Origin: Stereocaulon alpinum
Taxonomy: Eukaryota > Ascomycota > Lecanoromycetes > Lecanorales > Stereocaulaceae
Reading direction: 5' to 3'
Length of the DNA: 64,000 bases
Assembly: GCA_018257865.1 (NCBI GenBank)
Contig: JAEUBA010000086.1
Span: 1 to 64,000, forward strand
The stretch's first letter is position 1. Each line of letters starts with the position of its first letter. Shown one piece after another: positions 59,371-64,000 of this stretch. Position numbers and translations under genes: made by a program. The notes beneath the pieces are model-generated. The model saw nothing but the letters and a program-made list of their open reading frames with translations. It ran no database searches and had not been told where the DNA came from.

Positions 59371-60241
59371 AAAGTGGTCGGAGGGAGTGCAAGCTGGCGT
59401 GGGGAAAGCAAGGAGGTTACTTCTTGGAAATCAGGCAAACTTGTCCCGCAGCAAGGCGCTTCGGTTTCGACCAATAACTAACACTCCACAAGTCATGCTG
59501 CACGCTGCATGAGCAGTCCCAGCGCTTACTCAGTCGTCAAGGCACCCGTGTTCCTTGATTCCTGTCATCGACAAAGGGTAGCCTGACCTGGACAGTAAGC
59601 CGGCCCTCATGATGCATGTTCAATGGGAAGGATTTGATGGGCATTTTCAGAGAATGCCGCAACCCTTTCAGGCAAGCCAGTCACCCAGCAAGGATTAAAT
59701 TAGCACGGCTCTGATAGGCTATATACTACTAAGGAGCGATGAGAGCCTGGCAGCCTGAGTATCTTATCTGCTGGTATTATCTTAGAAGCCTCATGTATTT
59801 CTTCGCAGCTACTAGCCGCACTGGAATTTTACGATTCGAAGTACCTCTTGTATGGAGACAGTATTGACCTCCCCCTCCTCCCCCGTCGTCCCCGTCCCTG
59901 TCCCCTCAAAAGAGAATGTCCGCGAAAGGAGGCGAAGCAGTGCGGAAGATGAGCTATGAATGTGAGCTGATTAGGGACGATGGGGACGACTGAATCTTGG
60001 CTGAACCCGGTTGGTCCAGTCAACGAGTGAGGAGCGTCGCGTAATGGAAGAATGGGTTGAACGATAATTGAGAGGTTTGGGAGGAGAAGACGAGACGAAA
60101 GTTGACGAGGTAGAGGATTTAAACGAGAAAAGAATCGGGATGAGACATTCATGTTTAATACCAGCATGCAGCATGATACCCATACTGTTACGTATCAAGA
60201 CACATTTGAGTTCAAGGATGTATCTGAGGTTCCACTGCCTA
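59371..60241. other. Intergenic region
   Basis: Promoter side of the ankyrin gene and 3' flank of uS19m. Contains a pyrimidine-rich tract (about 59868-59912). Overlapping open frames on the minus strand (59829-60198) are shadows of that low-complexity sequence; no gene called. Confidence 0.5.
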
Positions 60242-60735
60242 TCAGTTCTTCGTCTGTATGTGTCTGTGCGGCTTCCTAGTTCTACAACCCGTTAGCACTT
60301 CCAACCCCATCTCTAATAACAAAAGCCAGGGCCTACTCACGGCGAGAACTCCCCAAGCTTATGCCCAACCATCTCCTCCGTGATTGTCACATCATGATAG
60401 ATATTCCCGTTGTGCACCTGGAACTTCAGTCCCACGAAATTCGGTAGGATCGTAGCGCCGCGCGCTTTGGTTCTGATAGGTGGTGTTTTCTGGCCGGGAA
60501 CGGGGCGGACGATTGGGAGACTGTGGGAAGGTAGTGTCAGCTTCATATTGAGGGTGTTTCGAGCACCCTATGATGAGCAGTGGGCTGTGCTGGACAAATG
60601 CAATGTCGTTGTAGACTTACGGTACGATATTAGGCCCTAGAAGCAATGTTAGCTAGATATTCTGCAGTCAAAAAGCCGAGGCAAAAGCTTACCCTTCCAG
60701 ACCGATCTCGCGAGCAGTGCAGTTGTTGGCCTCAT
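60242..60735 (-). CDS. rsm19: Mitochondrial small-subunit ribosomal protein uS19m
   Basis: Four exons, complement(join(60242..60281, 60341..60520, 60621..60636, 60693..60735)), 92 residues, including a 16-nt micro-exon. The joined protein runs MRPTTALLARSVWKGPNIVP, then LPIVRPVPGQ, PIRTKARGATILPNFVGLKF, QVHNG, then ITEEMVGHKLGEFSPTRK: the full S19 signature. In the ribosome uS19 sits in the head of the small subunit and contacts rRNA near the tRNA sites. The short basic N-terminus and absence of the longer cytosolic RPS15 N-terminal part indicate the mitochondrial form. Splice phases close exactly at all three introns. It is transcribed divergently from the eL43 gene. Confidence 0.93.
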
Positions 60736-60944
60736 AACTGCGTGCCTCGAATGTATGACTTTTCGACTGCGAATTAAGAGCCCAAAATGTGAAGCCTATG
60801 CTCGCTGCATAAATTGCTTGGCCTGTCTTATGCACGCTAATCGCATCCGGCAATCTAGGCGAATTTCTTCCACCACGAATTTCCAGCTCACAACTGCAGT
60901 GACAACGTCAACAACCATCTCCACCCTCCACAAAAGTCGCAACC
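60736..60944. promoter_or_regulatory. Bidirectional promoter, uS19m / eL43
   Basis: Only 209 bases separate two start codons pointing outward, one for a mitochondrial and one for a cytosolic ribosomal protein. The eL43 side ends in a CA/CT-rich leader (accatctccaccctccac), similar to pyrimidine-rich leaders of translation-related genes. No TATA box. Confidence 0.7.
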
Positions 60945-61412
60945 ATGACGAAGCGCACGAAGAGTACACTTTCACTGCTCTCAAAACCATGCTATAACTA
61001 ACAATTCCCACAGAGGTCGGCGTGACCGGTAAATACGGCACAAGGTCAACCCCCAACACCCTCCCACCATTCCCAACTCTCCTCTAACAACATCCCAGAT
61101 ACGGCGCCTCCCTCCGCAAACAAGTCAAGAAGATGGAAATCTCACAACATGCTCGCTACACATGCACGTTTTGCGGCAAGACGACTGTCAAGAGACATTC
61201 GGTGGGGATATGGAGCTGTAGGAGTTGCAAAAAGACGGTTGCTGGTGGGGCTTGGACTGTGTCGTATGTGTTTCCTGATCTTCAGGATCGAGGGGGAATA
61301 GTGGTGAGAGGAAGGTGGGATTAGAGGCTAATCGTGATGATATTTTAGGACGCCGGCTGCTGCTGCGACGAGATCTACGATTCGACGATTAAGGGAAATT
61401 GCGGAGGTCTGA
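60945..61412 (+). CDS. rpl43: 60S ribosomal protein eL43 (L37a family)
   Basis: Four exons, join(60945..60963, 61014..61044, 61099..61263, 61349..61412), 92 residues, the usual eL43 length. Joined sequence: MTKRTKK, VGVTGKYGTRYGASLRKQVK, QHARYTCTFCGKTTVKRHSV, GIWSCRSCKKTVAGGAWTVS, TPAAAATRSTIRRLREIAEV. The four zinc-binding cysteines (C-x2-C and C-x2-C) are present. It is a structural protein of the cytosolic large subunit. Exon 1 is only 19 nt, and introns are 50, 54 and 85 nt; early short exons are common in fungal ribosomal protein genes. The second residue is Thr where Ala is more usual. Confidence 0.96.
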
Positions 61413-62264
61413 GGGGGAGGTTGGGAAGGTGATAGGCAAAGTATGGTTGCGCGAATGTTGCGTGGAATATGGTCGGCGCTGAGATCATAGTCTAACAATG
61501 AATCGGGCAACAGCTTATGATACATGCATCAATCAAAGCGCTAACCGATGTCCAAATGCTCTATCAGCGTGCCTGCGCTTTGGTGTACGATTATAACAAG
61601 CCTCGGTGACACTAATCTTGATGGAGAAAAACGTGGTCTCCGTCTGACACCATTCGAACATGAAGACATTCTGTGATAATTGCGTTCTAGCCAACGCCGC
61701 TTGATCAATGATAATGTTTTGTCATTTTACAGCTACTATGGGAAGCAGGACTACCTTATCTAATCACAGTCTGCATGATTGCATCTCCAAATCAACGAGT
61801 AACGTCCCCTGCACCGCCAATCTGGAAACCCGCTTGGGGCTATCGTTAGTGCACTGGCATATGCTTTCTAGTTTTAACGGTGTCTCTTTCACCCACGCAC
61901 TTTCATCAGTCTATAGACGACGAGCATCCGTGAACCTTGCAAGTTGTGAGGCAAGACATTAACATGTAAAGCGGGTTCACCGACTCACACAAATTTCCGT
62001 ACCCTAGTCGTGACTGAAGAGGTCACCTTTGCAGATCCCAGGAGCATGTAATGATACAATGGTCTCAGCATGGTGAAAGCGTGGATCTCTGATCCCTTTT
62101 CCTAGAACACAGTCCTGTGTCTTGAATATGAAAGCACCGTGGAAACATAAACAGCCGTACATTCTGGAACGAATTCGGGTAAAAGCGCTGTCCTCCTTAC
62201 AGGTTGTTAACGTGGCGTGGCAGCGTTGATAGCCATACGTGTTGGATTGGAAAGAAGCAGAAGA
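61413..62264. other. Intergenic region
   Basis: 3' flanks of eL43 and of the decayed arrestin-like gene. One 84-codon frame (61708-61962) shows nothing recognisable. Confidence 0.5.
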
Positions 62265-63461
62265 CTACCACTTAGTCCCGCAAGTTGATGTCTCGACCTC
62301 TCCATACGGCGGTGGAGCCTCATCCTCAGGTGACCTACCAGCATGAGCTCGGAATGGTACACCAGGGGGTCACGCTAGAAGGTTGGTAGACAGCCGGCAG
62401 GAGGAACAAATTCCGATCAGTCTCAGGCTCGTAGGATTTCGAACGCACTTGACCTCGAGGTTGAAGCGAATCACGTAGTATCTAGCAATATCGGATATCG
62501 TGAAAGCTGGGGTCCGTGGGTCGCTAATAGGAAACTTTCTAATGAAGTCGTAGACATCTAGATCCTATAACAGCGGCAGGTGTATGCTCCCCCCGTCTGC
62601 GATAGTACCAGCCTCGCTCCAGCTGTCTTGGGGCTCGTGTCTTAGATGAAACAAGCCAGCAGGTATTCGGATCTGGGTGTGTGTCCCCAGCGTAACGATT
62701 CTGCTCTTTGCATTTCCTATGGCCTCAATGGAGACATCTTTTATTAGTGCATGAGTGAGCCTTCGGTGAATAACGCCCCCTTTGACTACCTCGCCGCAGG
62801 TGTAGAAGGGTTTGGGGAAGGGTTTTGGGGCCGACCCGGTATCAAGCTTGTTCTCGGTACCATTCTGACCGGTAGTAGATGTAGGACTCTTCAGGCGTAG
62901 GAAGGCTGGAGTGCGAGAGATACTTGAGACCTGTATTCATCAGCCGTTTAGAGAAAGTCCCTCAGTCATTGTCAGATGCGTAGCACTGAGCAGCATCATA
63001 AATAGAAACCTCCCAACACATATCGTAGTCATGGCTGTGCGATCCCACAGCTGGTAGTGCTTTCAGCTGCACTGCGCCGTGATTGACAAAAGACTCAAGG
63101 ACTCGATCTCGCGCTCTATGCACAAACGGGTTTTCGCCAAGAAGGCTTCGGGTACAGTACTTTTTGAGATAGAATGGGACTATCTCAAAGAAAGGTAGCT
63201 TGTCGGTCCTGCAGTGGTCGGGAGAATGGTTCCGAACCCAGCCATCTCGGGCTAGCTGTGGGGGAAAAGGTAGAGCTTGACGCCTGACAACTTCATAAAT
63301 CCTTTCATGACGCCCGTTGAGCAGCAGATATGTTCCATCTGTATGTAGAAAGTGGTTGGCTTTAATTGCAATATTTACATGGACAAAGTATCTCGACTAC
63401 CTATGTGTGTAACTAAGAGCAACGACATCCAAGCAATTCCTTTTTTCCCTATCATCCACAT
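62265..63461 (-). pseudogene. Arrestin-like (ART-type) gene broken by in-frame stops
   Basis: Open stretches on the minus strand form a gene-like chain: ATG at 63461 with 61 nt to a GT donor; a 124-codon open exon from 63338; a likely intron; then an exon from 62930. This last exon reads KPFYTCGEVVKGGVIHRRLT and ALIKDVSIEAIGNAKSRIVT, the N-terminal beta-sandwich pattern of fungal arrestins. It continues past a TAG (62567-62565) into RTPAFTISDIARYYVIRFNL-EVKC, the typical arrestin strand. It passes a TGA (62372-62370) into EDEAPPPYGEV, a PPxY motif of the kind that recruits Rsp5-type ubiquitin ligase in arrestin-related trafficking adaptors. Both stops are one C-to-T change from Gln (CAG) or Arg (CGA). 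A one-base frame slip after EVKC is also possible (LLPAVYQPS reads in the next frame). The 63338 exon is not recognised. Its start lies 26 bases past the ADH stop. Confidence 0.6.
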
Positions 63462-63486
63462 AAATCCTAGGAAGGTCATAAAGCAT

Positions 63487-64000
63487 TTACTTGCTGGTGT
63501 CGACAACATAGCGTCCGGCAATCTTGCCCTCGTGCATCATGTCATAAACCTTCTGGAGTTCACTCATGCCAATAACCTTGAATGGTGCATTGATCATGCC
63601 ACGGCGGTAGAAGTCAATAGCTTCGCTGGTGTCCTTGCGGTTTCCGACATAGGAGCCCTTGATGGTCTTGACGCCAATGACGGTCTCAAAGACTGGTGCA
63701 CGGAGGAAGGCACCGGCTGGTAGACCGATAGCAATAACTGTTCCGCGGGGTCGGACGTATTCGGTGGCTTGCTGGAACGGCTTTTCGTTGACAGCAACCA
63801 GGATGACTGCATGGGGGCCAAGGCCATCTTCGGTCGCGGCCTGTACGTCCTTGACGACGTTGGATGACTTGGCGAAGTCGACGAAAGTGTGAGCACCAAG
63901 CTTCTTGACCATGGCGGCCTTCTCATCACCGGTATCGATACCGATGACCTGGAGCCCCATAGCTTTGGCGTACTGACAAGCGAGGGAACCGAGACCTCCG
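63487..64000 (-). CDS. Zinc-dependent alcohol dehydrogenase, C-terminal part (gene runs off the window)
   Basis: The open frame enters from the right edge with GGLGSLACQYAKAMGLQV, the G-x-G-x-x-G-type NAD-binding turn of medium-chain dehydrogenases, followed by the ribose-binding acidic residue in VIGIDTGDE. Further family features are VRPRGTVIAIGLPAGA, IKGSYVGNRKDTSEAIDFY and the C-terminal GKIAGRYVVDTSK. This resembles the yeast Adh1-like tetrameric class that interconverts acetaldehyde and ethanol in the cytosol. The catalytic zinc site lies in the missing N-terminal part, so activity cannot be judged. The stop is at 63487. Confidence 0.92.
   Translation of the reverse strand, partial: GGLGSLACQYAKAMGLQVIGIDTGDEKAAMVKKLGAHTFVDFAKSSNVVKDVQAATEDGLGPHAVILVAVNEKPFQQATEYVRPRGTVIAIGLPAGAFLRAPVFETVIGVKTIKGSYVGNRKDTSEAIDFYRRGMINAPFKVIGMSELQKVYDMMHEGKIAGRYVVDTSK

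Noticed and set aside
1..64000. CRISPR arrays, operons, Shine-Dalgarno sites
   Set aside because: The sequence is eukaryotic (spliceosomal introns, ribosomal protein eL43); no regularly spaced repeats were seen.

Overview
The window is nuclear DNA of a filamentous ascomycete (Pezizomycotina; a Dothideomycete is my best guess, by inference). Genes carry short 45-85 nt GT-AG introns with CTGAC/CTAAC-like branch sites. Families are typically fungal: Zn2Cys6 regulator, NmrA, HSP70-like ATPases, DUF7580-like and ankyrin/STAND-N-terminal proteins. The first 5.9 kb shows the TA-rich decay left by repeat-induced point mutation (RIP). Splice sites below were worked out by hand from reading frame and consensus; no transcript evidence was available.

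Layout. 1-5.9 kb: AT-rich, RIP-destroyed repeat block holding a dead Ty1/copia element in + orientation and an 84-bp tandem repeat. 5.9-10 kb: no convincing gene; a run of 50 C lies upstream of the regulator. 10-16 kb: Zn2Cys6 factor, NmrA-like protein, a telomere-like interstitial repeat, and a 4-exon short-chain dehydrogenase. 17-22.4 kb: large WD40 protein (-). 24.8-25.4 kb: small Ser-rich protein (-). 27.9-29.9 kb: UPF3, nonsense-mediated decay (-).

30-43 kb is the accessory part. It holds a 12-exon gene joining a fungal N-terminal domain, C2H2 fingers and a complete HSP70-like ATPase in one reading frame. A DUF7580-like gene with a GC-AG intron is divergently transcribed from a 257-bp shared promoter. 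Then come a GTPase whose P-loop Lys is Arg, and a coiled-coil protein gene with a frame break. 43-53 kb: Sit4/PP6-type phosphatase, an orphan protein, a PNPOx-like flavoprotein with a C-terminal membrane segment, a long gene-poor stretch, and a Pro/Tyr-rich conserved protein. 55.9-59.4 kb: STAND-N-terminal/ankyrin gene with two suspected frame breaks.

60-64 kb: a head-to-head pair of ribosomal protein genes (mitochondrial uS19m and cytosolic eL43), a decayed arrestin-like gene without a usable ATG reading frame and with two in-frame C-to-T-type stops, and the 3' part of a zinc alcohol dehydrogenase running off the window.

Housekeeping genes (UPF3, uS19m, eL43, Sit4, ADH) are thus interspersed with fast-evolving genes of families often linked to fungal non-self recognition. 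The 30-43 kb stretch is the best candidate for an undescribed system; a joint function is inference only.
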